Shown one piece after another: positions 12,087 through 19,582 of a stretch of 64,000 nucleotides of DNA. Position 1 is the stretch's first letter; each line of letters begins with the position of its first letter. The notes beneath the pieces are model-generated. The model was not told the origin of the DNA and searched no databases. It worked only from the letters and a program-made list of their open reading frames with translations. Both the position numbers and the translations under genes were made by a program. The stretch is from Burkholderiales bacterium. Lineage in GTDB: Bacteria > Pseudomonadota > Gammaproteobacteria > Burkholderiales > Burkholderiaceae_C. The stretch is taken from contig CANJJE010000014.1 of assembly GCA_947474755.1 (NCBI GenBank), positions 1-64,000 on the forward strand. Direction: 5' to 3'.

Positions 12087-12237
12087 ACGGATTTACCCGC
12101 GCCGAACCAGTCATCAGGCCAGATGTGCAAACTTCATAGTTCGCCAAAAAACTCTGGGGTCGCCATCGTGAAAGAATCTGTCATCCGATGGCGCCGTCGA
12201 ACGTTATCTGATTTCCCAACTACAACGGAGATCCTCC

Positions 12238-12555
12238 ATGAGCATTACCAATCGCCGCACCTTCATGCTGCACGTCGTGGTCGGAAGCGGCGCCATCGCT
12301 GCCTCGCAGGTCATGGCACAGGGCGCCTCGATGGTTTCTGAGACGGACGCCAATGCTGTGGCTCTCGGCTACAAAGCGGACTCGACCAAGGTCGATCTGA
12401 AAAAGTACCCTGCCCACAAGGCGACCCAGCACTGCGGCAACTGCGCCTTGTTCCAGGGCAAGGCCACGGATGCCGCAGGCGGCTGCCCACTGTTCGCCGG
12501 CAAGCAGGTGGCCAACAAGGGCTGGTGCAGCGCATACGCGCCGAAGGCAGGCTGA
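12238..12555 (+). CDS. hip: High-potential iron-sulfur protein (HiPIP)
   Basis: A 105-residue periplasmic electron carrier. The N-terminus has a twin-arginine signal (NRRTF at residues 5-9, then a hydrophobic stretch ending VMAQ). The mature part holds four cluster cysteines at 66, 69, 83 and 97 (C-x2-C, C-x13-C, C-x13-C) and the aromatic GWCSAY typical of HiPIPs. In Rubrivivax a HiPIP donates electrons to the photosynthetic reaction centre, which fits its position next to the pigment genes. GGAGATCC precedes the ATG. Exported by Tat as a folded [4Fe-4S] protein. Confidence 0.95.
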   Translation: MSITNRRTFMLHVVVGSGAIAASQVMAQGASMVSETDANAVALGYKADSTKVDLKKYPAHKATQHCGNCALFQGKATDAAGGCPLFAGKQVANKGWCSAYAPKAG

Positions 12556-12658
12556 TTCTTCGCGGACACAAGCGGCGCGGCACTTCCAGTCGGTGCTGTG
12601 CCGCTCGGACTTTGTACTGTCGTCCCGGCTCAGGGCCGATCTTCAATCTTGTATCGCC

Positions 12659-12931
12659 TCAACGCTGCCATCGCGACCGCACATCGCTGGCGTGGATCAG
12701 TCCTGAGGCCAGCAGCCACAGCGCAACCCAGACCCACCATGCATCGGCAAGCGCGCTGCGCAGCGCGAACATCAGGCACAGGCCCGACACCCAGTTGGCG
12801 ACGAAGTCTTTTGCCGCCACACCTTTTCCGGTAAACCGCCGGTAAATCCACAGGACGACACCCTCCAGCAGGGTGAAGCCAATGACGAAGGTGATGAGCC
12901 CCTGGGGCGACAACCAGTCGCTCACCACCAC
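12659..12931 (-). CDS. Small membrane protein downstream of bchP, function unknown
   Basis: The 90-residue frame begins at one of three consecutive GTG codons (12931, 12928, 12925), 10 bases after the bchP stop. It has a first hydrophobic helix (LITFVIGFTLLEGVVLWIYRRF), a basic loop, then two tryptophan-rich hydrophobic segments (WVSGLCLMFALRSALA and WWVWVALWLLASGLIHASDV). No signal peptide or catalytic motif is visible. I do not recognise a named family. Tight coupling to bchP suggests a role in pigment or photosystem assembly, but that is inferred only from position. Confidence 0.7.
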   Translation of the reverse strand: MVVSDWLSPQGLITFVIGFTLLEGVVLWIYRRFTGKGVAAKDFVANWVSGLCLMFALRSALADAWWVWVALWLLASGLIHASDVRSRWQR

Positions 12932-12941
12932 TGCCCGCGCA

Positions 12942-14171
12942 TCAAGCGCGCGCGAAACCCATCAGGTGCGCCATGTCCTTGAGGAAGATGCGCACGTGCG
13001 CCATGGGCTTCTTGCGCGCCAGCTCCTTGTTCATGTATGACTCGAAGGTGAGTTGCTGAACGTCCTTGTCTTCGCAGATCTTCACGAAGCTCTCGCGCCG
13101 CTTGTCAGTCGAATACCAGAACCACTGCATGATGCCGAGCACGCGGAACACCGTGCCGTGGGCTTTCATGAAGCGCTTGCGTGCGAGCTTGAGCGACTTG
13201 ACATCACCGGTTCGCAGCAGGGCATCGACCGACTCGGCTGCCAGCCGGCCACCGACCATGGCGTAGTAGATACCCTCGCCCGACGCCGGCGCCACCACAC
13301 CGGCTGCATCGCCGGCGATCACCACATCGCGTCCGTTGTCCCAGCGCTTCAGAGGCTTCATCGGGAGCGGCGCGCCTTCACGCCGCAGCGTTTCGGTCTC
13401 GCCCAAACCGGATGCTTCGCGCAAGGCGCCGACCGCACCGCGCAGCGAGAAGCCCTTGTCCGCACTGCCGGTTCCGATGCTCAGCGTGTCACCGTGCGGG
13501 AATACCCAACCGTAGAAGTCAGGTGAGACAGAACCGCGGTAGACCACATCGCAGCGTGAGCCATCGTAGCCTTCGGGCTTGACCTTGGGAGCGCGCACGA
13601 TCTCGTGGTACGCGAACACGTACTGAGTGTCTTCGGCGCCTGGCACGGCCTGACTGGCCACCTTGGAACGGGCGCCATCGGCACCGATCACCGCTCGCGC
13701 CCGTACGCTGGTCGGCACGCCTTCGGTGAGTTCGCCGGGCTTGGCGCTGCGACGTTCACGGCCATCGCGCGCGGTGTAGTGCACAACGCTGATGCCGTCG
13801 TCGTCGCGGGTCAGCTTGTCGAAGGTGCCGCTGCGTCGCACTGCACCGCTGGCTGCCGCGCGCTCGCGCAGCCACTCGTCGAACACATCGCGGTCGACCA
13901 TGCCGACGAACCCGTTTTCGATGGGAATGTCGACCTGCTTGTCCTTCGGCGAGATCATGCGCGCCGAGCGAGCCTTGGCGACCAGCAGTTCATCTGGAAT
14001 CGCAAAATCCTTGATGAGGCGCGGCGGAATCGCTCCACCGCAGGGCTTGATGCGCCCCACACGATCCAGCAACAGTACTGACCGGCCCTGCCGCGCCAGG
14101 TCGTCCGCAGCCGTCGCACCGGCAGGGCCACCACCGACGACGACGACATCGAAAATTTCAGGCGTGCTCAT
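12942..14171 (-). CDS. bchP: Geranylgeranyl bacteriochlorophyll reductase
   Basis: BchP is a flavoprotein that reduces the geranylgeranyl tail of bacteriochlorophyll a to phytyl. The FAD-binding motif VVVGGGPAGATAADDLARQG starts at about residue 10. RVGRIKPCGGAIPP and the second FAD motif VVIAGDAAGVVAPASGEGIYYA are typical of the GG-reductase family. I set the start at ATG 14171 (409 aa, GAGGTG site upstream); the frame is open further upstream but that part overlaps the previous gene and is not conserved in type. It follows the PucC-family gene and bchG as one minus-strand unit. Confidence 0.96.
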   Translation of the reverse strand: MSTPEIFDVVVVGGGPAGATAADDLARQGRSVLLLDRVGRIKPCGGAIPPRLIKDFAIPDELLVAKARSARMISPKDKQVDIPIENGFVGMVDRDVFDEWLRERAAASGAVRRSGTFDKLTRDDDGISVVHYTARDGRERRSAKPGELTEGVPTSVRARAVIGADGARSKVASQAVPGAEDTQYVFAYHEIVRAPKVKPEGYDGSRCDVVYRGSVSPDFYGWVFPHGDTLSIGTGSADKGFSLRGAVGALREASGLGETETLRREGAPLPMKPLKRWDNGRDVVIAGDAAGVVAPASGEGIYYAMVGGRLAAESVDALLRTGDVKSLKLARKRFMKAHGTVFRVLGIMQWFWYSTDKRRESFVKICEDKDVQQLTFESYMNKELARKKPMAHVRIFLKDMAHLMGFARA

Positions 14172-14187
14172 GTCATTCACCTCACGT

Positions 14188-15666
14188 TCAACTCGACTTG
14201 ATGATGGCGACAGGGGCGTCACCGGCTTGGGGATCTCGAGCGGCCAGACGCGGCGTCGAGACCAGAGTGGCACCGCAATGCGATGCCTCGTGAGTGGTAC
14301 TGCGATCGGACGGCACCGCCGACCCATCGCCTGAGGCGCGAAGCGCCAGCCAGGCGGCCAGCACGAACAGTGCGGCCTCGAAAGCGAAGACCGCGGAATA
14401 AGCCACCCCGGGCGCACCGAACCACCAGCGCGCCAGGTCACTGGCACCGGCGCCGACCAGACCCCCGAGGCCGAACGCCACTGCCTGGGCTGCGCCCCAC
14501 AGACCCATGCGCACGCCTTCGCGGGACTCGCGCCCCTGGCTGGCCAGACTCATCATCGAGCCGATCGCCGCAATCGAAAACGCGCCGTTGGAGACACCCA
14601 TCAGGAACACCGTTGCCTTGAGCGGCCAGGCGCCGTTGCTGAGCCCGGCCATCACTAGGCCAGCCAGCGCGAGGGCCGACGCCAGACAACCGCCTACCGT
14701 CCATGCGCGCAGCGAGGCAGAGCGACCACCAGCCGCTCGGCCGGCTTCGACGGGACGCCCGGTCAGTCGCGCCATCCAGCGACCCAGCACCCCGCTTCCC
14801 GCGACGGCTACCAGCACCATGCCCAGCAACACGCCGCTGTGCTGCACTCCGGCCAATTGCGTCGACTCGCCTGGCGTGTAGCCGAAAACCGAACCGGCGA
14901 AGGGTTCGAGGATCAGATCCTGCGAGCTGTAGGCCAGCATCGAGACGAAGACGAAGATCGTGAAGCGGCGCGCAGTGGGCTCAGACCAGACCTGAGCGAG
15001 AGCCACTCGAAATCCGGGGGAGGCCGACGCAGCGGCGCTGGTGGACACGGCCCGTGCAACCTCGGGAGTACCTTCGAGCCCACGCAATGCCAGCCCGGTG
15101 ATCACGAACGCCAACAGCGACACGACACTCGACACCACCAGCAGGCGCTGCGGTGAGTAGGGATCAAGCAACTTGCCGGCGGTGCCAGCCGTGACCGCAA
15201 AGCCCACGATCATCATCATCCAGACGATCGTCGCGGCGGCGGCTCGCCGATCGGCCGGAACTCGCTTGGCCAGCAGTACCAGCAATGAAGTGCCACAGGC
15301 GCTGACGCCAAGACCGATCAGCCCGAAGCCGACCACCGCCAGAGCAATACCCGCAGCGGGCTGAGTTGCCATCCACACCACGGCCAGCGCAGACGTGACC
15401 CCACCGATGGCTAGCGAGCCCATGCCGCCCATCAGCCAAGGCGTGCGGCGCCCGCCGACATCGGAGCCATGCCCCATGCGTGGCCGCACCACCTGAATCA
15501 GGTAATGAAACGCGACCAGAATGCCGGGCAGCAGGGCCGGCAGCGCCAGTTCGACCACCATGACACGGTTCAACGTCGAGGTGGTCAACACCACAACGGC
15601 GCCCATGCAGGCCTGCACCAGGCCGAGCCGGGCGATACCGAACCAGCCGAATTCGCGGTTGGTCAT
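14188..15666 (-). CDS. PucC-family (BCH2) major facilitator protein of the photosynthesis cluster
   Basis: This 492-residue protein has about 12 membrane helices. NREFGWFGIARLGLVQACMG, TLNRVMVVELALPALLPG and RPRMGHGSDVGGRRTPW are the signature stretches of the PucC/LhaA/BCH2 family. The gene lies between bchG and bchP exactly where the BCH2-type member is found in purple bacteria. Family members help assemble light-harvesting complexes, possibly by delivering bacteriochlorophyll. Its ATG overlaps the bchG stop by 4 bases. Confidence 0.92.
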   Translation of the reverse strand: MTNREFGWFGIARLGLVQACMGAVVVLTTSTLNRVMVVELALPALLPGILVAFHYLIQVVRPRMGHGSDVGGRRTPWLMGGMGSLAIGGVTSALAVVWMATQPAAGIALAVVGFGLIGLGVSACGTSLLVLLAKRVPADRRAAAATIVWMMMIVGFAVTAGTAGKLLDPYSPQRLLVVSSVVSLLAFVITGLALRGLEGTPEVARAVSTSAAASASPGFRVALAQVWSEPTARRFTIFVFVSMLAYSSQDLILEPFAGSVFGYTPGESTQLAGVQHSGVLLGMVLVAVAGSGVLGRWMARLTGRPVEAGRAAGGRSASLRAWTVGGCLASALALAGLVMAGLSNGAWPLKATVFLMGVSNGAFSIAAIGSMMSLASQGRESREGVRMGLWGAAQAVAFGLGGLVGAGASDLARWWFGAPGVAYSAVFAFEAALFVLAAWLALRASGDGSAVPSDRSTTHEASHCGATLVSTPRLAARDPQAGDAPVAIIKSS

Positions 15667-16586
15667 GCGACCGCTGAGCCCAAGCTGCGCAGCGCAAATG
15701 CGCTGACCATCATCCCGGCAACAAACAGCGGCACCCCAAATCCGCTGTAGAGCAAGGCGCGATCGATCGGCTTGTCAAGAAAATGGTCCATCAGCAGCAC
15801 TTGCAAAAGCATCAGCGCGCCCACCGTGATGGCGTGCATCGGAGCACCCCAGAAGATCAGCAGCAGCACGACGACAAACTGCGGCGCCAGCATCATCAGG
15901 CAGGCGATGCGGGCGGCGCCCTGGACACCAAGCTGCACGGGCAGCGAGGCAATGCCCATGCGCTTGTCACCCTCGACGGCCTTGAAATCATTCAAGGTCA
16001 TGATGCCGTGCGCGCCGACGCTGTAGAGCGCTGCGAGCGCCAGCGTGCGGCCATCGGGCATCGCACCTCCCGCCATCACTGCGGCACCGGTTACCCAGGC
16101 GAGGCCTTCATAGCAAAGGCCGCATGCCGCATTCCCCCACCAGCCGTTCTGTTTCAGCCGCAATGGTGGCGCGCTGTAGGCCCAGGCCAGTAGCAGACCG
16201 GCAGCCCCGGCGGCAAAGCCCCAGGTGCCCAGGGTGGTGGCGACACCCAGAGAGAGCGCGGTCCAGGCGACGGCAATGTAAAGACCCCAGCGACCCGGCA
16301 TGCGCCCCGAGGGGATCGGGCGGTTCGGCTCATTGATGGCATCGACATGGCGGTCAAACCAGTCGTTGACTGCCTGACTGCTGGCGCAGACCAAGGGGCC
16401 GGCCAGCAGCACCCCAGTGATGATCAGGAACCAGCGGCCATCGGGCGACACACCGGAGGCGATCACGCCGCAGCAGAAGGCCCACATCGGCGGAAACCAG
16501 GTGATAGGTTTCAGCAGTTCAGCGACAACGGGCCACGCGGGCACCGACGAGGGAGCGGGCAGAGTGCGGGAGGGCATGCAAATCAT
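15663..16586 (-). CDS. bchG: Bacteriochlorophyll a synthase (geranylgeranyl transferase)
   Basis: BchG attaches the C20 isoprenoid to bacteriochlorophyllide a. It is a UbiA-type prenyltransferase with about eight membrane helices. The first aspartate-rich motif is NDWFDRHVDAINEPNRPIPSG, and the second region is TLNDFKAVEGDKRMG. Two ATG codons, 16586 and 16577, are plausible starts; I use 16586 (307 aa). The open frame continues upstream into the shared bchG/crtI promoter, which argues against the longer form. The gene heads bchG, the PucC-family gene and bchP. Confidence 0.95.
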   Translation of the reverse strand: MICMPSRTLPAPSSVPAWPVVAELLKPITWFPPMWAFCCGVIASGVSPDGRWFLIITGVLLAGPLVCASSQAVNDWFDRHVDAINEPNRPIPSGRMPGRWGLYIAVAWTALSLGVATTLGTWGFAAGAAGLLLAWAYSAPPLRLKQNGWWGNAACGLCYEGLAWVTGAAVMAGGAMPDGRTLALAALYSVGAHGIMTLNDFKAVEGDKRMGIASLPVQLGVQGAARIACLMMLAPQFVVVLLLIFWGAPMHAITVGALMLLQVLLMDHFLDKPIDRALLYSGFGVPLFVAGMMVSAFALRSLGSAVA

Positions 16587-16593
16587 TTTGGGA

Positions 16594-16621
16594 TTGACAC
16601 CTGCAAGTGTCAATCTAAACT
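16594..16621 (+). promoter_or_regulatory. Sigma-70 promoter of crtI-crtB inside a 20-bp palindrome
   Basis: TTGACA (16594-16599) and TAAACT (16616-16621) are 16 bases apart, reading toward crtI. The -35 forms the left arm of a perfect palindrome, TTGACAC-ctgcaa-GTGTCAA (16594-16613). Because of the palindrome the opposite strand also has TTGACA, 17 bases from CAAAAT, reading toward bchG. So one element may drive both divergent units. Confidence 0.6.
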
Positions 16622-16625
16622 TACA
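16608..16625. promoter_or_regulatory. PpsR/CrtJ binding site between bchG and crtI
   Basis: The sequence TGTcaatctaaacttACA is an exact match to TGT-N12-ACA, the established PpsR/CrtJ operator. It covers the -10 element of the crtI promoter. ppsR itself is encoded in this window at 22707-24143. Occupancy would block crtI, and may affect the divergent bchG unit. Confidence 0.7.
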
Positions 16626-16690
16626 CTCATTGCGGCTGTCGACGATCGTGAAGACACTGGCCATGCAGTACTCTGAGGGTCATACGACCG

Positions 16691-18292
16691 ATGAAGCCCG
16701 GCAATTTCCTCGAACACGGTTCTTCTGCCGCTACCCATGCTGAATCGGCGGGTCATGCCGATGCAGCGCCCGTAGCGCTTGTGATCGGCAGCGGCTTCGG
16801 CGGTCTGGCCGCGGCCATCCGCCTGCGCGCTCGCGGCTATCAGGTCACGGTGCTCGAAAAACTCGATGCGCCCGGCGGTCGCGCCTACGTTCACCGACAG
16901 GACGGCTATACCTTCGACGCCGGGCCGACCATCATCACCGTGCCATTCATGCTGGAGGATCTGTGGTCGCTGTGCGGTCGCAAGATGTCGGATGACATCG
17001 ATCTGCGCCCGCTCGATCCGTTCTATCGGATCCAGTTCGACGATGGCACCTACTTCGACTACAGCGGTGACCTGGCCGCGATGCGCGCCGAAGTCGCCCG
17101 CTTCGCGCCCTCGGACCTGCCCGGATTCGAATCGTTCATGGCCGAGTCCGACCACTGCTACAAGCTCGGTTTTGAAGAGTTGGCCACCGTGGCGTTCGAT
17201 ACGGTCGGCGATCTGCTGGCGGCAGTGCCATCGATGATGAAGATGCGGGCCTGGCAGACGCTCTACGCGCTGACGGCGCGTCACCTGCGCGACCCGAAGC
17301 TGCGCATCGTCTTCAGCTTCCACCCGCTGCTGATCGGCGGCAATCCCTTCGCCTGCACCTGTGTCTACAGCCTGATCACCGCGCTCGAACGCAAGTTCGG
17401 CGTGCACTGGGCGATGGGTGGCACAGGCGCCCTGGTTCAGGGGCTGGTCAGCCTGCTCGAGGGGAGCGGCGCTCGCCTGCGGCTGAACGCCGAGGTCAAG
17501 GAGATCACCTGTGAGCCGACACCGGGAGCACAACCGCGAGCCACTGGCGTCACGCTGGCGAGCGGCGAGCATCTGGCGGCCGACATCGTGGTGTCGAATG
17601 CCGACACCGCATGGACCTACCGACACCTGATCCGCCCGGAATTCCGGCGCCACTGGAGCGACCGCAGAATCGAGAAGGGCAGATATTCGATGAGCCTGTT
17701 CGTCTGGTATTTCGGCACGGACTGTCAATATCCCGACGTACCGCACCACATGATGGTGCTGGGTCCGCGCTACCGCGAACTGCTCAACGACATCTTCAAG
17801 GCTCACGTGCTGGCCGAGGACTTCAGCCTCTATCTGCACCGCCCGACGGCCTCTGACCCGTCGATGGCGCCGTCCGGCTGCGACACCTTCTACGTGCTGG
17901 CGCCGGTTCCACACCTGGACAGCGGTACCGACTGGCAGACCCAAGCCGAGCCGTATCGCCAGGCCATAGCAGACGCGCTCGATCGCAAGGTCATGCCAGG
18001 CTTCCAGAAGCGCATCGCAACCTCGCGCATGACCACGCCACAGGACTTCCACGACCGGCTGCTGTCTTTCAAGGGTGCCGCGTTCGGGCTGGAGCCCGTG
18101 CTGCTGCAAAGCGCCTGGTTCCGCCCGCACAACCGCAGCGAAGACATATCCGGCCTTTTCATGGTTGGTGCCAGCACCCACCCAGGCGCAGGCGTTCCCG
18201 GCGTCCTGGCCTCGGCGAAGGCACTCGAATCGGTGGTGCCCGATGTCGCCTCGTTCGCCTCACCACCCCATACGATCCTGGCTCCAGCCTGA
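16691..18292 (+). CDS. crtI: Phytoene desaturase
   Basis: CrtI desaturates phytoene to neurosporene or lycopene, the first coloured step of spheroidene/spirilloxanthin synthesis at the membrane. The FAD-binding motif ALVIGSGFGGLAAAIRLRARG begins near residue 29, and the bacterial carotenoid desaturase signature HPGAGVPGVLASAK is at the C-terminus. At 533 residues it has about 25 extra N-terminal residues relative to common CrtI proteins. ATG 16691 starts the gene; crtB follows 32 bases after the stop. Whether three or four desaturations occur cannot be read from sequence. Confidence 0.97.
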   Translation: MKPGNFLEHGSSAATHAESAGHADAAPVALVIGSGFGGLAAAIRLRARGYQVTVLEKLDAPGGRAYVHRQDGYTFDAGPTIITVPFMLEDLWSLCGRKMSDDIDLRPLDPFYRIQFDDGTYFDYSGDLAAMRAEVARFAPSDLPGFESFMAESDHCYKLGFEELATVAFDTVGDLLAAVPSMMKMRAWQTLYALTARHLRDPKLRIVFSFHPLLIGGNPFACTCVYSLITALERKFGVHWAMGGTGALVQGLVSLLEGSGARLRLNAEVKEITCEPTPGAQPRATGVTLASGEHLAADIVVSNADTAWTYRHLIRPEFRRHWSDRRIEKGRYSMSLFVWYFGTDCQYPDVPHHMMVLGPRYRELLNDIFKAHVLAEDFSLYLHRPTASDPSMAPSGCDTFYVLAPVPHLDSGTDWQTQAEPYRQAIADALDRKVMPGFQKRIATSRMTTPQDFHDRLLSFKGAAFGLEPVLLQSAWFRPHNRSEDISGLFMVGASTHPGAGVPGVLASAKALESVVPDVASFASPPHTILAPA

Positions 18293-18324
18293 TCAGACTG
18301 AAGCACAGAACCACGAGGAGCGTC

Positions 18325-19548
18325 ATGCAGCCCGAACAAGCCTTGGCCAATCGCCCGATCAATAACGTTCCAGCCCCTTCGCTCGCCCTGGTTTCCAGCC
18401 ACAGTGCAGCCGCCTGCTGTCGGCACAGCCTGGATCTTCACGACTGTGAATCACTGATGCGCACTGGGTCGAAGAGCTTCTTCGCCGCGTCGCTGGTGCT
18501 ACCCAGTCGAGTGCGGGCGCCGGCCACTGCGCTGTATGCCTTCTGCCGACTGGCCGACGACACCATCGACCTCGAAAGCCACCTGCACGGCGGGCCGATG
18601 GGCGCATTGCATCACCTGCAGGAGCGTCTACAGCGCATCTATGAGGGCCGCCCGTCGCCGGTGCCGGCGGATCGGGCCCTGTCGGCCGTGGTGGCGCAGT
18701 TCAATATCCCGAAAGCGCTGCTTGATGCACTTCTGGAAGGCTTCGAGTGGGACCTGCAATCCCGCCGCTACGACAACATTGCGCAGTTGCACGACTACGG
18801 TGCCCGCGTCGCGGGCACCGTCGGCTCGATGATGGCCATCATCATGGGGGTGCGCAGCCCGCAGGCGCAGGCCAGGGCCTGCGAACTGGGGCTGGCAATG
18901 CAACTGACCAACATCGCACGCGATGTCGGCGAAGATGCGCGCAACGGACGCCTCTACCTGCCGCGCGATTGGATGCGCGAGGCCGGGATTGACCCCGATG
19001 AATGGCTGCGCGCACCGACCTTCAGCCCAGCGCTGGGATCGGTCGTATCGCGGCTGCTGGCCGAAGCCGACACCCTGTACGAGCGTGCGGTGCTCGGTAT
19101 TGCGGTGCTGCCACGCGATTGCCGGCCAGCGATTCAGGCTGCCCGTCTGGTCTATGCCGACATCGGCCGGGCGGTCAAGCGTTCGGGCTTCGATTCCGTG
19201 TCCCGACGCGCATTCGTGTCCTCTCAACGCAAGCTCGGGTTGATGGCGGTGGCCTTCGGTGCTGCAGTCATGTCGCCGGCACGACGCCGGTCGGGCGACT
19301 CCACTGAACCGACACCAGTGCCCTCGATCCAGTATCTGGTCGATGTGGCCGCTGCACCGTCGAGCGTGGCGCCAATCAAGCAAGCGGCCGAGACTGGACA
19401 GGTACGCAACGACAGAGTTCGCAAGCCGCGATTCGAAGAGCGGATGCTGTGGACGATCGGCCTGTTCGAACGCCGCGAAGAACGTCAGCTCGCAAGCAAT
19501 TCCTTTGCTGGTGCGGGGCGTCAACAGCCATCAGTGTTCAGCGGTTGA
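18325..19548 (+). CDS. crtB: Phytoene synthase
   Basis: CrtB joins two geranylgeranyl diphosphates to phytoene. The squalene/phytoene synthase fold is clear: RTGSKSFFAASLVLP, the first aspartate motif in FCRLADDTIDLE, YGARVAGTVGSMM, and the second motif LTNIARDVGEDARNGRLYLP. The 407-residue product has an N-terminal tail of about 45 residues and a C-terminal tail of about 70 beyond the catalytic core. ATG 18325 has a GAGGAG site. Second gene of crtIB. Confidence 0.96.
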   Translation: MQPEQALANRPINNVPAPSLALVSSHSAAACCRHSLDLHDCESLMRTGSKSFFAASLVLPSRVRAPATALYAFCRLADDTIDLESHLHGGPMGALHHLQERLQRIYEGRPSPVPADRALSAVVAQFNIPKALLDALLEGFEWDLQSRRYDNIAQLHDYGARVAGTVGSMMAIIMGVRSPQAQARACELGLAMQLTNIARDVGEDARNGRLYLPRDWMREAGIDPDEWLRAPTFSPALGSVVSRLLAEADTLYERAVLGIAVLPRDCRPAIQAARLVYADIGRAVKRSGFDSVSRRAFVSSQRKLGLMAVAFGAAVMSPARRRSGDSTEPTPVPSIQYLVDVAAAPSSVAPIKQAAETGQVRNDRVRKPRFEERMLWTIGLFERREERQLASNSFAGAGRQQPSVFSG

Positions 19549-19575
19549 CGTCAGCGTGATCCCGGTGCGCTGACG
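19549..19575. terminator. Hairpin between convergent crtB and crtC
   Basis: A perfect 8-bp inverted repeat, CGTCAGCG and CGCTGACG with an 11-base loop, begins directly after the crtB stop and ends 7 bases before the crtC stop. No T-tract, so a bidirectional barrier is inferred. Confidence 0.45.
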
Positions 19576-19582
19576 AGATCTG

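Noticed and set aside
14172-14447. N-terminal extension of bchP
   Set aside because: The added residues precede the FAD motif by far more than in any BchP and overlap the PucC-family gene in another frame; ATG 14171 has a ribosome site.
16610-18181. Open frame of over 500 codons on the minus strand across crtI
   Set aside because: Antisense to a clearly conserved phytoene desaturase; composition is typical of a shadow frame.
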